64,000 bases of DNA. Source: Aricia agestis. Taxonomy: Eukaryota; Arthropoda; Insecta; Lepidoptera; Lycaenidae. Where the stretch lies: assembly GCF_905147365.1 (NCBI RefSeq), contig NC_056412.1:10718001-10782000 (forward strand), given 5' to 3'. The position numbers and the translations under genes are program-made. Positions within the stretch are counted from its first letter, which is position 1. Every line of letters starts with the position of its first letter. Positions 1 to 11,929 of the stretch are shown piece by piece. The notes under the pieces are model-generated. The model had not been told where the DNA came from. It did no database searches and worked only from the letters and a program-made list of their open reading frames with translations.

Positions 1-259
1 GCTAGCGGCCAGGACCGACACAAATTCAAAGATAATGCCACTTTATGACAATATAGGTGATTCTCTATTCTTTATATTTTCTCCCGTCATTGGTCTAGCG
101 ATCCATGCCTCCAGTGTAGAGCAAAATAAAACCTATAGCACCTATAGTTGGTTGCGGTCGCTTGTCACGTTGATAGGAGCTATATGATATCTTTAGAGTT
201 TAGACCTAAAAATGTATAAACAGAAATTAAACAAAATATTATCAAATGACTCGAGTTAC

Positions 260-3200
260 CTTATAAAATTGATACACCTATATCTTCTGTCCGCACCCAA
301 ATGCCACAGTTTGACTAGAGCGGGGATCATTGACAATGCTGTAAGTACGAACGTCACTCCCGGTGTTATTGTGGGTAGAACGGCATGATCAAACTCTTGC
401 ACGAGTCCTCCAGTCATAGCAGCAGTGCCGCTAGCGACATTTATATCCAATCGCTTACCTAAAAACAATTTAACAGACTAACATAATATAACCTCCTTCT
501 TTATGGAAGTCGGTTAAATACCTAAAAAAAATTTAAGAGCCTGCTGTCAGAAATACCAAAGCACGCAAGCCCCGCCTAAACACCCCGCTCCAAACCAAAT
601 CCAATCGTGATATAATGATTCCGTGAATCGTGCCACCGAGCATTGTGCTTTGCGCTGCAGCTAATAGTGAACAATATCGCGTAACAACGGTTTCCGCATT
701 ATAGCACGAAAGTAAAGGTGGTAAGTCCCAAAAATGTTTTTGATGATTACTTAAAAATTAAATACAATACCTACAAATATTTCTTTTACCTATTATTTTT
801 TAATCTATACTAATATTATAAATGCGAAAGTAACTCTGTCTGTCTGTCTGTCTGTATGTCTGTCTCGCGTTCACGCCAAAACTACCGAACCGATTGTAAT
901 GAAATTTTGTACACAGATAGTCTAAGGTCTGAGAAAGGACATAGGCTACTTTTTAACTGGAAAAAAGGGATGTAAGGGGGTGAAAATGCGTAAATTTGTT
1001 CAAATTAAGTTAGTCCCAAAAATTCATAATAGATGGCGCCGTGCCGTCTCCTACATCGCGCTATCGCTTGCTCAAAAGTGTTACTATAAGAGGTGGTAAG
1101 GATTAAGCTTCCTGTGACGGCTATTGGAAGTATTGAGAAAAGTTGATCGTTGATATTCAACTTCGATCCATCTTCCCAGCTTATAAGTTTTAACCCCCTA
1201 TGACCTATCCTAAGTTTAAATAAGGGCGTTTTATGTGTTATGTCTAATCTACATGGTTCAACGGGAGTCGGGAACTACGTACTATAATATAAGTTACTCT
1301 ATGAAGGGAACTTCCGCGCGCTATAAGCTGAAGTCCACGCGGACGGAGTCGCGGGCAACAGCTAGTTATTTTATAAAGTGTGTGTCCTGTCACCTGTGTG
1401 ATTGTAGTAGTACAAGTTATTTAACGATAGTAACACAATAAGTGTAACAGATATTTGTTGAAAAGCCCAGAAAGAATCATAATTTCGAAAAATATTTAAT
1501 TACTATCGAGGCAAAATAAGTGAATCGTGTTTTCCGTTAGGTAAATATCAGATAAATAAACAATGATCACTTAAATAAATCTCAATTTCATTCAAGTCAA
1601 TCGTCTTCCAGGATCGTATTAATACTTACTAGCTATTTAACCGAGCTTTGCTCGGTATTCGATAAAACAATTATATATTTATATATATACAAGAATTGCT
1701 CGTTTAAAGATATAAGATTAAAAAACACAGCAAAATTTGGCAGCCCGCTCAGGACTTAACCTATCAATTCCCAAGCGGCAGCCAGCTGCTGTACATAACA
1801 ATTGAAAATCTATTGTGTCTGCGATACCCACGATGGAGGTGTTGACAGACTAACATAATATTATAACCTCTTGCTTTTTGGAAATCGGTAAAAAATTCAT
1901 AATATTTAGTGGACAGTGCAGGCTTACAAGCAACAAACACTAAATATTATGTATAGGGTTGCCAGGTGAGTCACAAAAAAATACCGAACAACCCCAAATT
2001 ACCGGACAACCCCAAATGGGGGGGGGGGGGTTTGTATGGTAAAATACACTCTTTTATATTATTACTAGCTGTTGCCCGCGACTTCGTCCGCGTGGACTTC
2101 AGTTTATAGCGCGCGATGTCAACAAAATTGGTGTCAAATTTAAAAACTTTTTAAAACCCTGGTAAGTTGTACCCCTCTTAGGGCCGCGCTACACCGGAAT
2201 GGCAGCGCTGAAAGTGCTCGCCTCGTCGCTGCCATTCCGGTGTAGCGCGGCCCTTAATTAATCAAAATACCCAAAAACAAAGGGGTTAGTGCGAGTTTTA
2301 TTCGATCATACGCATCGAGCACGTTAACATGAATTTATATGGAATCAAAGCAGCGCCATCTACTGGCTAACGTGGATACTGCTTTGATTCCATATAAATT
2401 CACTTTAACGTGCTCGATGCGTCGGATCGAATAATAAAGTAGGTATGATTAGTTCTGTTACAATAATGAAGTAAAAATAAAACGCCATCTGTTTTCATAT
2501 ATTAGAATTAAAATGTTGATTGCATGGTTGCATTCTGGATGGAATATAGGCCAACACGGTACACTCGAACTCCTTAGAAATGCAGTAGGAGTTCTATAAG
2601 ATAAGATAGATTGATTATTATTATACCAAGTGATAATATTATTAAACATAATATTCTAACGTATTAAAAACTATAAACAAAAACATAATAACTAATAAGT
2701 ATGATTAGTTCTATGTTACCATGAAGTAAAAAATAAAACGCCATCTGTTGAATCGTATTAGAACTAAAATGTTCATTGCATCGATATATTTCTGGATTTT
2801 TTATAATATTATACATAAAATATATTTAAGATTTTTTAAATATTATTTTAATACACATCCAAGACCCAGGAACATTGAAAACTTTTTGTTCCGCCTGCGG
2901 GACTCGAACCCAGGACCCCCGGGATGAGCGCTGGCCACGCGCAATGCGAATAAATCTTCATCGATATTTTCATGGAAAAAAGATATTTTCCCACATCAAA
3001 AGTAGCCTATGTCCTTTCTCAGACTCTAGAATTGTGTACAAAATTTCATTGCAATCGGTTCAGTAGTTTTGGCGTGAAAGCGAGACAGACAGACAGACAG
3101 ACAGAGATACTTTCGCGTTTATAATATTAGTATAGATTGCGGTTATAAAATTATTGAGGTCGCCATATACTATAACTTGCATATCGAATCGAATCGAAAA

Positions 3201-5508
3201 AATCAAAATCACCTAAAACTGGGTACCAGTAACACCAACATTCCTCAAAATACCGGACATTGTTCTGTCCGGTATGACCGTTTATTTTTTACCGGACAAG
3301 CCTCGAAAATACCAGACTGTACGCTTAAATACCGGACATCTGGCAACCCTAATTATGTACTACAGAAGAGTGAGTCAAAAACAATAGTTCCGCAAAATAA
3401 CATCGAAATAAACACCTAAGACACCTATGCATTTATTTACACAGTTTACATAAATAATTATCATATTGTGACATATTATGGAAGGACACTGGACAGACAG
3501 ACATGAGGAATCCTGGGTTGTTTTGCCATTTGGCTATGGAACCCTAACAACACTTGAGAGACAACTTTGCCACACTCGCGCTGTCAATTTATTGGTGTAT
3601 GTCGAACATTCACGAAATGACTAAACAATAGAACCGACTTCCAAAAAAAAACTGGTTACATATTATTATGTTTCCTGGATTTTTATTATTGGCAGCTTTG
3701 CAATACACATGTCGCCATGTCAATACATTGATGCTCCAAAGTCAAACATCCTTGTAGCTTTATATTTGCCATATGACGAATTACTAATAAATATATAATG
3801 CAGCATTTTATTATGCCTTATTATAATATTATTATTACCGTTTTAAGGTTTGCTATCTCTGTCTGTGATGTATGATTTTCCCATGTACCAGACAGAGACA
3901 AACAGACCTAATATAGTTCTACACTGCATAAACTATAAATATTATATTAATAACTACCACTACCTAATATACCCCATATTAGGTAGTGGCACTGTATAGT
4001 GTACTTATACACTTGATCATGAAATGTTTGTCTTTGCTATTTATGCTATTTGCCAAAGGAACTTACTGGGTTCTGTTAAACAGAACAAAAAAACAGATAG
4101 CTTGTATTATATTATAAAAAATATAAAACTTACACACATATTGCAACACTTTATCTGCAAAATTATACACAGCCCAAAAATTAGGAGCCCAATATGCATG
4201 ACACAATCCCCTCTTGAATGGAAACAGTCTTGAAAATACCTAAAAAAGACATTTATAGCAGTAACATCTAGCAGATAACATTTTTGCAACAATTTAATAT
4301 CTAAGACAATATCATGGTCTTTAAAAGATGAATAATGTCTAATGCACACAAAAAATAAATATTAAGGGATATTATACATAATATATCCTTAATATTTCTT
4401 TTGTATAGTAGACTAATTAGAAGAATATAAAATACATACCTGTGGTAACTGATCAATAAATGGACCAAATGATAAGCAGAATATTGAAATCACAGCAAAA
4501 CCGAGTTTAAACAGATTTGATATAGAGAATGAATACCAAGCGGTATGCGTACCATCATTAGATGAGACTGTGAAACAGTATGCCCTCAATAAATATACAG
4601 CATACGCTGGGGCAACATATAAAAATATATGTTTAAAGTTCAACAGAACTGCAAACCATATGGCAGCTGAAATGTGACTACCCTGTAACAAAAAATCAAT
4701 ATGTGTATTATTCACAAACATAAACAAAGACATTAATGTCTTTTCTACTTATTTTGGTTTACTTTATGTTTAATTAATATTAATACAATACTTACACTGA
4801 TCATACTTTCTATTGAATACAGTAAAAACCCAAAGAGAAAACCATTGTATTGGAAATGAATATGATCTATCATCAGTAGCCCTGGGTTTGACATCAGCAA
4901 TAAAAATGCCAATAATTTTCCTCTACTTACAAGATTGGAGACCCTAGAAGACAATTAAAAGCATCAGAGTATATAGTCAACTGTTAGTTGGGTAAAATAA
5001 GTATAATTAATATGTCTACTGTGAAATGTTATTTTACATGTACTTAGATATTAATATTTTGGTTTAATGAAAAATAACCTTACCTCCTAGCACTTACAAT
5101 GAACAGAAAGTCCAAAAAAATAACAGACAATCTTTGAAATAGCACTGTCATTTGACTGCCATAGTTTAAATTTTCGAGCTCAAGCATGCCAGGGTCAAAA
5201 AATTTTGCCACATGAGACAAGGCATATTCCAACCATGCGAAGAAAGGAGGATAATCAAGAGTCCATTCAGAGGTTTCATCAAAATACCACCGATCCATAG
5301 AAAGACTGTGTGTAACAGCCAACCAATTTCTATGAACTTCAAAATCAGTTGAACGGCTGAAATTATGCATAAGATTTTTTTACTAACACCCAATAATTAA
5401 TTACTTTAAGCACTTTGAGCAAATTTAAATAGATATTACTTACTATAGTGGAATAAAAAACATTTTTACAGCTGAAACAATTAACATAACCTGAGTAAAC
5501 ATTTTCAT
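260..5508 (-). CDS. ALG8: Dolichyl-P-Glc:Glc1Man9GlcNAc2-PP-dolichol alpha-1,3-glucosyltransferase, 3' end outside window
   Basis: ALG8 is an ER multi-pass GT-C glycosyltransferase that adds the second glucose to the lipid-linked N-glycan precursor. Six exons read on the minus strand: 5444-5508, 5084-5356, 4796-4943, 4440-4682, 4134-4239 and 260-458, all with GT-AG junctions and matching phases, giving about 344 residues. Family landmarks are STDFEVHRNWLA and TSEWTLDYPPFFAWLEY in exon 2, IDHIHFQYNGFLFG in exon 3, LNFKHIFLYVAPAYAVYLLR in exon 4, FPFKRGLCHAYWAPNFWA in exon 5 and GLVQEFDHAVLP in exon 6. The start ATG at 5508 has an in-frame TGA upstream. Human ALG8 is about 526 residues, so the C-terminal third lies left of base 1. 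Intron 5 (459-4133) is swollen by nested transposons. Identity is firm; exact ends of exon 6 are inferred from splice consensus. Confidence 0.93.
804..1365 (+). mobile_element. Helitron-like non-autonomous element (family 1)
   Basis: The element starts TCTATACTAATATTATAAA directly after an A and ends ...CGGGCAACAGCTAG directly before a T, the A|TC...CTAG|T arrangement of Helitrons. A short hairpin with stem GTCC/GGAC lies about 20 nt before the CTAG end. A (CTGT)n microsatellite sits near the 5' end, as in the Lepidoptera-specific repeats called Lep1. It has no coding capacity and lies in ALG8 intron 5. Confidence 0.8.
2181..2253. mobile_element. 73-bp palindromic MITE, TTA target duplication
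   Basis: Arms of 27 bases (GGGCCGCGCTACACCGGAAT...) are perfectly inverted around a loop of about 19 bases, with TTA on both sides (2178-2180 and 2254-2256), as for PIF/Harbinger-type MITEs. An almost identical copy lies at 11168-11240 within another copy of the same Helitron-like host, so it has probably been carried along inside that host. Confidence 0.75.
2299..2434. repeat. Inverted repeat of about 136 bp (MITE-like)
   Basis: Arms reading ATTCGATC...GCATCGAGCACGTTAA and the reverse complement are separated by a short centre, and both arms continue into TTTATATGGAATCAAAGCAG. No clear target duplication was assigned. Confidence 0.6.
3360..4133. other. Remainder of ALG8 intron 5, no gene
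   Basis: AT-rich intronic sequence without a supported gene. It holds a fragment of a dispersed repeat near 3480-3560 (GACAGACAGAC ... TGGAACCCTAA) and a short inverted repeat around 3858-3905. I see nothing else. Confidence 0.5.
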
Positions 5509-6766
5509 GTATTTTCTAAATCAATATGGCATAAGTTTCATGTACAGTCGACAAATTAGTTTAACAGTATTTATTCATCAACTGCATTTTTAATCCTAAG
5601 ATAAACCTAATTTATTCTAAAATCTAAATTTTGGGTTTAGGTAAAGATAATTTGCCATGTAGGTAAACAAAAGTGACATTGACAATTGACACTTGCCAGT
5701 TGACTGTAAATTTTTTTTCTTATAATGCACTTCGCACTTCGGCTATAACCATGGCCAGAGTCGAGTATAATATAAAATATTATGGCGGGAAAACAATAAT
5801 CTATATATATAAAAATCAATTGCTGTTCGTTAGTCTCGCTAAAACTCGAGAACGGCTGAACGGATTTATCTTATCTTGGTCTTGAATTATTCGTGGAGGT
5901 CTAGGGAAGGTTTAAAAGGTGAGAAAAATTTTGGATGTGTGGCGGTACCCACAAATCGCCTAATATTCCTGCATCGCGCTATCGAAGTTTTCTGAGCGCG
6001 TCGGTATATATACGACAGCTGAAATGTATCACGTGGGCTTCGGCCTGACCGAGCATAACACCTCGCTCGGTCGGAAGATCTTCCTTTAGCGTCGCCACGC
6101 ATTATCCCACAGATATATAGATGCATGGATGTATATGTAGATGTATGGATGTTTGTTACTCTTTCACGCAAAAACTACTGAACGGATTTTAATGAAACTT
6201 TACAATAATATAGCTTAAACATCATAATAACACATAGGCTACAATTTTAACCGACTTTCAAAATGGGGGAGGTGTTATGTTCGTTTTCTTATGTTCAACG
6301 ATTACTCCGTCGTTTGTTAACCGATTTTCAAAATTTTTCTTTTGGGTATCATCATAAATATAGGGTATCATCCCAATTCGGTATTATATTCACAAAAGTG
6401 GTGATCTGATGAAGGACCCATAAGTAAATGAGGGAACTCCTCAAAAATTATAGGGAAATATGTGGTGACTTCGGTTTCGTGAGAAGTATTCTAATCATAT
6501 GCTACCAACAAGTAAGATTTTGAACCGAGGTATACCTGGTATACCGTGGTTCGGAAGGTGCTGAGAGAACTCCTGATTCTTTATAGATACAAGTTTGGGA
6601 GTTTCGGCGTTGTTTTAAGAACGGAAAGCATATGCTTCTATGCAAATTACATTCATCATCAACATCGTCATCATCATCACTACCATATTATACCATGTTA
6701 TTGGTAAGTACTTTTCATAGTCTTTTAGATCGAGACTCGAGTTTGTCAAGCGATAATTTAAAAAAA
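5509..6766. repeat. Dispersed repeats upstream of ALG8, no gene
   Basis: From about 5797 the stretch is lepidopteran repeat. The 6150-6650 segment (ACTGAACGGATTTTAATGAA ... AAACCGACTTTC-type motifs) recurs in opposite orientation at about 57640-58157, roughly 80-90% similar by eye. Small open frames here are repeat-derived. Confidence 0.55.
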
Positions 6767-7119
6767 TCTATACCTACCTAATATTATAAACCTGAAGAGT
6801 ATGTTTGCTTGAACGGAATCGGAGGAACTACAGATCCGATTTAAAAACTTATTTCAGTGTTAGATAGCTCATTTATCGAGTAAGAACTAAGACTATAGGC
6901 TAAGACTAATACGACCGAAGAAACTCAGGAAAATGTGGGAAAAACGGGGGAAATATTAGAAATTACGAACTACTGGAGCAATTTTTATGGCAATATTTGG
7001 CACAGATATAGAGTAGACCAAGTGAAGGGAATAGGGACATAAGAGCTATTTTTATGGGAAAATGTACGGTTTCCGTAAAATTCCTAATTTACGCGGGCGA
7101 AGCCGCGCGGGACATCTAG
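6767..7119 (+). mobile_element. Helitron-like element (family 2), 353 bp
   Basis: It begins TCTATACCTACCTAATATTA after an A and ends GCGCGGGACATCTAG before a T. The GC-rich tract CGCGGGCGAAGCCGCGCG near the 3' end can form the terminal hairpin. Related minus-strand copies lie at about 55780-56130 and 62849-63031. It has no coding capacity. Confidence 0.7.
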
Positions 7120-7499
7120 TCTTTAATACATTTTTTTCTGTATCGTCGTCAGTCAGGTCTAAAGTCTATTCAAAGTCTAAGTATAAAGTCAATACAGTCA
7201 AGAAGTCAAATCGGTCGATTCAGTAAAGTGGTAGACGCTTTACTGAAACTTTCGGTGGAGTTTTGGAGGGAACACAAAAGAGCACGTTTCTGGTTATTAC
7301 ATCACTATCCTACACTTGTGCACGTTAACGAATATCTAATGATTAATATCCTACCAATATTACACATTAAAAACCCAGATAACACAATTTTAGAAAAATA
7401 ATATAAAAACACAACATCACTCTTTGACATTCCCAGCAAAACTCCCGACTGTAAAGTCGCGTTCGTTTCGTTTTTCAATGCACATTGCGCATGCGCAAA

Positions 7500-7915
7500 G
7501 TAAAAAATTAGTGTTAGTGTGAGTGTCATGTTCTAAAATCTGACAGAAATTGATGGTATTTTACATTGAATACTATAATACCATAAATAAAGTATTATAG
7601 TATAGATGTACTCTTAGCCCGTCATCGCGTGGCCATTTTGTGCTTATTTTCATACAAGTAGTGTGCGTATATTTTCTTGAATATTTCCATTTGTCGATTA
7701 TTTCGAAGTAAAAAATTAGTGTTAGTGTGAGTGTCATGTTCTAAAATCTGACAGAAATTGATGGTATTTTACATTGAATACTATAATACCATAAATAAAG
7801 TATTATAGTATAGATGTACTCTTAGCCCGTCATCGCGTGGCCATTTTGTGCTTATTTTCATACAAGTAGTGTGCGTTTATTTTCTTGAATATTTCCATTT
7901 GTCGATTATTTCGAA
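7500..7915. repeat. Perfect-looking 208-bp tandem duplication
   Basis: Two adjacent 208-base copies (7500-7707 and 7708-7915) differ by one base that I can find (GCGTATATTT versus GCGTTTATTT). Each contains the hairpin ATAATACC...AGTATTAT. No gene is evident. Confidence 0.85.
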
Positions 7916-8824
7916 GCACGTTATGATATAGGAAAGAAAGTCAATTAGTTCATGATATCGATTAATTATAGTTCAAGTGATGAGAATCCGTAAACACACG
8001 TTAAAAAATATGCAATTTTTATAGCCAAATTATTAATTGATGTGACATTTTTAGCACTAATGCTTTATATAGCACGAATAAGGGATTAATAAACTTATAA
8101 ATTATCTTTTTAGCTTACAAAAATACCGATTGAAAAGCCCAAAAATCGTTGTTCAAAACTTATGTATTTAATGTTAAATCCACGTGTTTGAGGCATTCTT
8201 TGACCATTCTTATGGTTTATTATATTTTAGCGGAACCACAAAACTCAACAATATTTAGCATTCAATGTTCACTAAAAACCTTTATTAACACTTTTATTAC
8301 ATGAAATATGCAGACAGACTCCTTTGCTATGTCCTAGTAAGTAGGACATAACATTACATGCTTTTGACGCTTATACACCGATATATAAGACTCTCTCCAG
8401 TCTATAGTACCTCAGTGTATAATACTTTATCTATGGTATTTTAGAACTGTATACAGTACTTGATTATGAAGTTGACCATATTAATTGACAGTCAGCTGCC
8501 AAACTGCGAAAAAATCAAACGAACACGCAAAAACTTCTATTTAAACCATAGACTTAATGCGAACACGGCTTAAATTTTGACCACAGAACACCAATATCTT
8601 TTGACTGTTGTTTTTTTACTATTGACAAATGGTAGTATAGTGACTCGGATTGGATAGACGCATACGTGCGGCCGCGGTATAAAAATATTGTTTTTCCGCC
8701 ATTACTAGACACTGGCTATGGCCGTACTGCCAATAAGAAAAAAAAACTCAAAAGTCAAAACATCATTTTCAGTCAAGAAGTTTACTTGTTTTCAGTCAGC
8801 TGACCATCAGCTGACAGCTCAGTG
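7916..8824. other. Unassigned repeat-rich intergenic sequence
   Basis: No gene is evident. The 8455-8575 part resembles the right end of the transposon at 34078-35423 (AACTGCGAAAAAAT...GAACACG), and AACCATAGACTTAATGCG at about 8545 recalls the P-like termini elsewhere in the window. Confidence 0.45.
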
Positions 8825-9469
8825 CTCACCACCAGCGTTGCCAGAATGTTACTTTTGTAACATTTTACGTTACTTTTGACCCTTGCATGTTACATTCATG
8901 TGACATGACTACAGATGTTACTTTTACGTTACTTTTGGTAATTGAAAAAAAAAAGTTTGAAACCAAAAATGCGAAAACGAAACACACTTAGTTTTATTGA
9001 GTTTTGTCGTTACAGCTGACAATGCTTTGAATGAACGTGGCGAAAAAAGCAACTAACGCTGCCATCATACAAAAACAAATTTTTGACAGTTCTCCTTTAT
9101 CAGCAGCGCCCCCGCCCACGAGTCTGACTCGCTCATAAAGGGTTCCGTACCATGATAGAGCAAAAATAGGCCAAAAATTGTGTTTTTTTTGTATAAGAGC
9201 TTATGTTATTATATTTTCATTTTAATAGGTATATAAATAATTTTAATAATAAAATAATTATACGGAATCCAAAAAATCACTTCATCTCTATATTTCTATA
9301 TGTATAGTATGTTTTCGTGCATTCTGGATTACCCCCCCCCCCCCCCCCCCCTCGGCATTTAAAATATTATATAAGTAATACGAAATGTTACTTTTCCCCT
9401 CAAAATGTTACTTTTCGCATGACAATAAGTAACTTTCGAACATACAGCTCTGGCAACACTGCTCACCAC
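8825..9469. mobile_element. hAT-type non-autonomous element, 629 bp
   Basis: The termini CAGCGTTGCCAGA (from 8833) and TCTGGCAACACTG (to 9461) are inverted. The 8-bp duplication CTCACCAC lies at 8825-8832 and 9462-9469. The interior repeats the motif ATGTTACTTTT on both sides and holds a C homopolymer near 9333-9352. It has no transposase. Confidence 0.85.
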
Positions 9470-9524
9470 AGACTACTTAGGGATACTATGGTGCTCACAG
9501 CTGTCTTGTTTAAATAATAAAAAA

Positions 9525-9606
9525 ACAATTAGAACACGGTAAAGTAAAACACTTTAAAACATAATAAAATACAATTAGAACACGGTAAAGTAAAACACTT
9601 TAAAAC
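9525..9606. repeat. 36-bp direct repeat upstream of RWDD2-like gene
   Basis: Two identical 36-base copies starting ACAATTAGAACACGGTAAAG begin at 9525 and 9571, separated by 10 bases. They lie within 200 bases of the downstream start codon, so they are in the likely promoter or 5' UTR. Confidence 0.75.
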
Positions 9607-9699
9607 TTTTTCCTTGTGGAAATTCAGTACTTATTCTTCAAATCTTAATGTTCACTGTCCAGGCCTTTATTATGACTACTATTAAACCAAAGTATTAAA

Positions 9700-10587
9700 A
9701 TGGCTTCGTCGGAAACAAATTTAGAGGAAACTTTAGCTGAATGTCTTTCTCAGCAGCTGTGTGAAATAGAGTTACTAAAGTCGATGTATCCGAATAATGA
9801 TGACATCGTATTTACTGATCGTAAAATTATTGACGTTATCACAAATTTCTTAAATTCAGAATCAAAAAAAGAATTCGTTCCTGACCATATTGATTTTATA
9901 CTGAAACTCTCTGTGAATGAAAATAAATTAGAAATGTGTGTAAATTTACCGAGTTTTTACCCAAATGAGGATCCCGAAATATACTTAAGATGTAACCAAC
10001 TAAATCGGCAGCAGGAAACTTCCTTGAACGAGAATCTATCAAAATTTATAAAAGCTGAAAAACAAGAAGGTGAAGTGTGCATCTATACAGCTATATCGTG
10101 GGTTCAAGAGCACCTTGATGAATTTATTTCTATTACATTACATGAACCTAGAGATCAACACCAGCATGAACAAGAGGATATAAAGTTTTGTAGATATTGG
10201 ATTTACTCTCACCACATCTACAACAAAAGAAAGAGAGAGGTGATAGTAAATGTTGCTAAAGATTACAAATTGACTGGATTCTGCTTACCGGGTAAGCCTG
10301 GTATCATTTACATAGAAGGTGATGAGAATGACTGTCATGAATGGTGGAAAGTCATCAAATCAATGAATTGGAAAAAAATTGTCTTGAGAAAAAACAACAT
10401 CTTTGAACAATCAGAACGAAAAAAACAGCAAAAGTTTACCTCTTTTCAAGAAATTAGTTTTGCATCATGCAAACAAAGTAAACACTCCAATATGGGTGAA
10501 TTTTGTAAATATATGGAGAAGTTTGGACTTGGTGCTGACATAAATGAATTTTTTGGTTTATGTACAAAAGAAAAAATCTGTGATTAA
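9700..10587 (+). CDS. RWD domain-containing protein 2-like (RWD + DUF1115)
   Basis: A single-exon 295-residue protein. Residues of about 10-140 form an RWD domain: acidic start ECLSQQLCEIELLKSMYP, then the characteristic LPSFYPNEDPEIYL with the YP...P signature, and a helical end (TAISWVQEHLDEF). Residues of about 185-290 match the C-terminal DUF1115 region of RWDD2A/RWDD2B (RYWIYSHHIYNKRKREVIVN, TGFCLPGKPGIIYIEG, MEKFGLGADINEFF). Length agrees with the roughly 290-320 residues of the family. RWD domains mediate protein contacts; the cellular role of RWDD2 proteins is not well established, so none is assigned. The ATG is preceded by an AT-rich leader with a direct repeat. The absence of introns might reflect an old retrocopy, but there is no poly-A trace. 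Confidence 0.9.
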   Translation: MASSETNLEETLAECLSQQLCEIELLKSMYPNNDDIVFTDRKIIDVITNFLNSESKKEFVPDHIDFILKLSVNENKLEMCVNLPSFYPNEDPEIYLRCNQLNRQQETSLNENLSKFIKAEKQEGEVCIYTAISWVQEHLDEFISITLHEPRDQHQHEQEDIKFCRYWIYSHHIYNKRKREVIVNVAKDYKLTGFCLPGKPGIIYIEGDENDCHEWWKVIKSMNWKKIVLRKNNIFEQSERKKQQKFTSFQEISFASCKQSKHSNMGEFCKYMEKFGLGADINEFFGLCTKEKICD

Positions 10588-11051
10588 AAAAACATTCACT
10601 ATTTCAACCCAATAGATTAAGTACATGCACAATGTCAGTGTACAAAAATTAAGTGCTTATTATAATAATATTTAATTTAATTATTATTACCTTTTAAAAA
10701 GGTTGTTGATTAGGTTTTTAAGTTTTGATGTAGTGTATAAAAAAATACTAGTTACTCATTTTAAAAAATAATAACTTTTTGTATTAAATCAGTTATGAAA
10801 TTAACATAATATTATGCTTCTATAGCTAGCATGAGTCATGACCATCTACATATTTTCATGCAAATGAACAAGATGTGTTAAAAACAATGATTACTAAATA
10901 CTATATTTTGTATATTGATTAAACTATACCTACAGTTTTGATATAATCTTTTTTACTTTTATATTTTTCTACGTCTTTTGATGAAACAATGCTCTATTAA
11001 TTTAAGGCCTAAGCATTAGGTATAATTTATTATTGAACCTTTATAATTATA
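10588..11051. other. AT-rich 3' flank of RWDD2-like gene
   Basis: No gene is seen. AT-rich sequence with no clear canonical AATAAA close to the stop codon; the next recognisable feature is the Helitron end at 11052. Confidence 0.5.
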
Positions 11052-11287
11052 CTAGCTGTTGCCCGCGACTTCGTCCGCGTGGACTTTAGTTTATAGCGCG
11101 CGGTGTCAACAAAATTTGTATCAAATTTAAAAACTTTTTAAAACCCTGGTAAGTGGTACCCCTCTTAGGGCCGCGCTACACCGGAATGGCAGCGCTGAAA
11201 GTGCTCGCCTCGCCGCTGCCATTCCGGTGTAGCGCGGCCCTTAATTAATCAAAATACCCAAAAACAGCTATGCAGTGTGCACATAAA
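11052..11287 (-). mobile_element. Truncated Helitron-like element carrying the 73-bp MITE
   Basis: The CTAG terminus (11052-11055 on the minus strand) and about 230 bases of family 1 are present, with the palindromic MITE at 11168-11240 flanked by TTA (11165-11167 and 11241-11243). The TC end is missing where the next copy begins in opposite orientation. Confidence 0.65.
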
Positions 11288-11927
11288 TCTATACTAATAT
11301 TATAAATGCGAAAGTATCTCTGTCTGTCTGTCTGTCTGTCAGTCTCGCTTTCACGCCAAACGCCAAAACTACAGAACCGATTGTAATTAAATTTTGTTTA
11401 CAGATAGTCTAAAGCCTGAAAAAGGACATAGGCTACTTTTTTACTGGAAAAAAGGGTTGTCAGGGGGTGAAAATGCGTAAATTTGTTCAAATTAAGTTAG
11501 TTCCAAAAATTCATAATAGATAGCGCCGTGCGTCTTCTACATCGCGCTGACGCTTGCTCAAAAGTCTTTCTATAAGAGGTGGTATCATCTTACATTTAAG
11601 TTTCGTAATTTTTTTCGATTGTTATATCTATTCTACGGTATTAAATAACTCAGTACTTCATCTGTGCAGTGACGTAACCTTAAACCTATCAATGATAAAT
11701 AGTTTATGGGTAAAGTTGTGTAATTGGGGGCTAAATAAGCTTTAAAATTTGGCATAAAATAAAAAGTTTAATATAAAAAATGAAATACTTATTGTGTGCA
11801 CACTGGACAGCTGTATTGATTTAAGGGGTACCAGGGTTTTTTTTATAAAAGCTTTTGACACCAATTTTGTTGACATCGCGCTTTATAAACTGAAGTCCAC
11901 GCGGACGAAGTCGCGGGCAACAGCTAG
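11288..11927 (+). mobile_element. Helitron-like element (family 1), 640 bp
   Basis: It begins TCTATACTAATATTATAAA after an A and ends GCGGGCAACAGCTAG before a T, with CTGT repeats near the start. It is close in sequence to the copy at 22567-23191. Confidence 0.75.
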
Positions 11928-11929
11928 TA

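Larger units (their letters stand above)
2065..3136 (-). mobile_element. Helitron-like element (family 1), inserted in the hAT element
   Basis: On the minus strand it starts TCTATACTAATATTATAAA (ending at 3136) and finishes in CTAG at 2065-2068, with A and T flanking. It carries two smaller palindromic insertions (2181-2253 and about 2299-2434) and a tRNA-like B box on the minus strand at 2900-2910. Its 2570-3136 part recurs as a tandem array at 12.2-13.35 kb. Confidence 0.75.
1946..3359. mobile_element. hAT-type non-autonomous element split by a Helitron
   Basis: The termini TAGGGTTGCCAG (from 1954) and CTGGCAACCCTA (to 3351) are inverted repeats of hAT type. They are flanked by the 8-bp duplication ATTATGTA at 1946-1953 and 3352-3359. 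Without the 1072-base Helitron-like insertion the element is about 326 bases and non-coding. It contains several ACCGGACA-type short repeats and a G run near 2020. It lies in ALG8 intron 5. Confidence 0.8.

Noticed and set aside
840..856. Short spaced GACA/CTGT repeats resembling a CRISPR-like or regulatory array
   Set aside because: They are simple microsatellites inside Helitron-like repeats and recur in the same position of each copy.
2895..2940. Possible tRNA gene (B box on the minus strand)
   Set aside because: The spacing between A-like and B boxes is far too short, no acceptor stem or anticodon loop can be formed, and the segment repeats within transposons.
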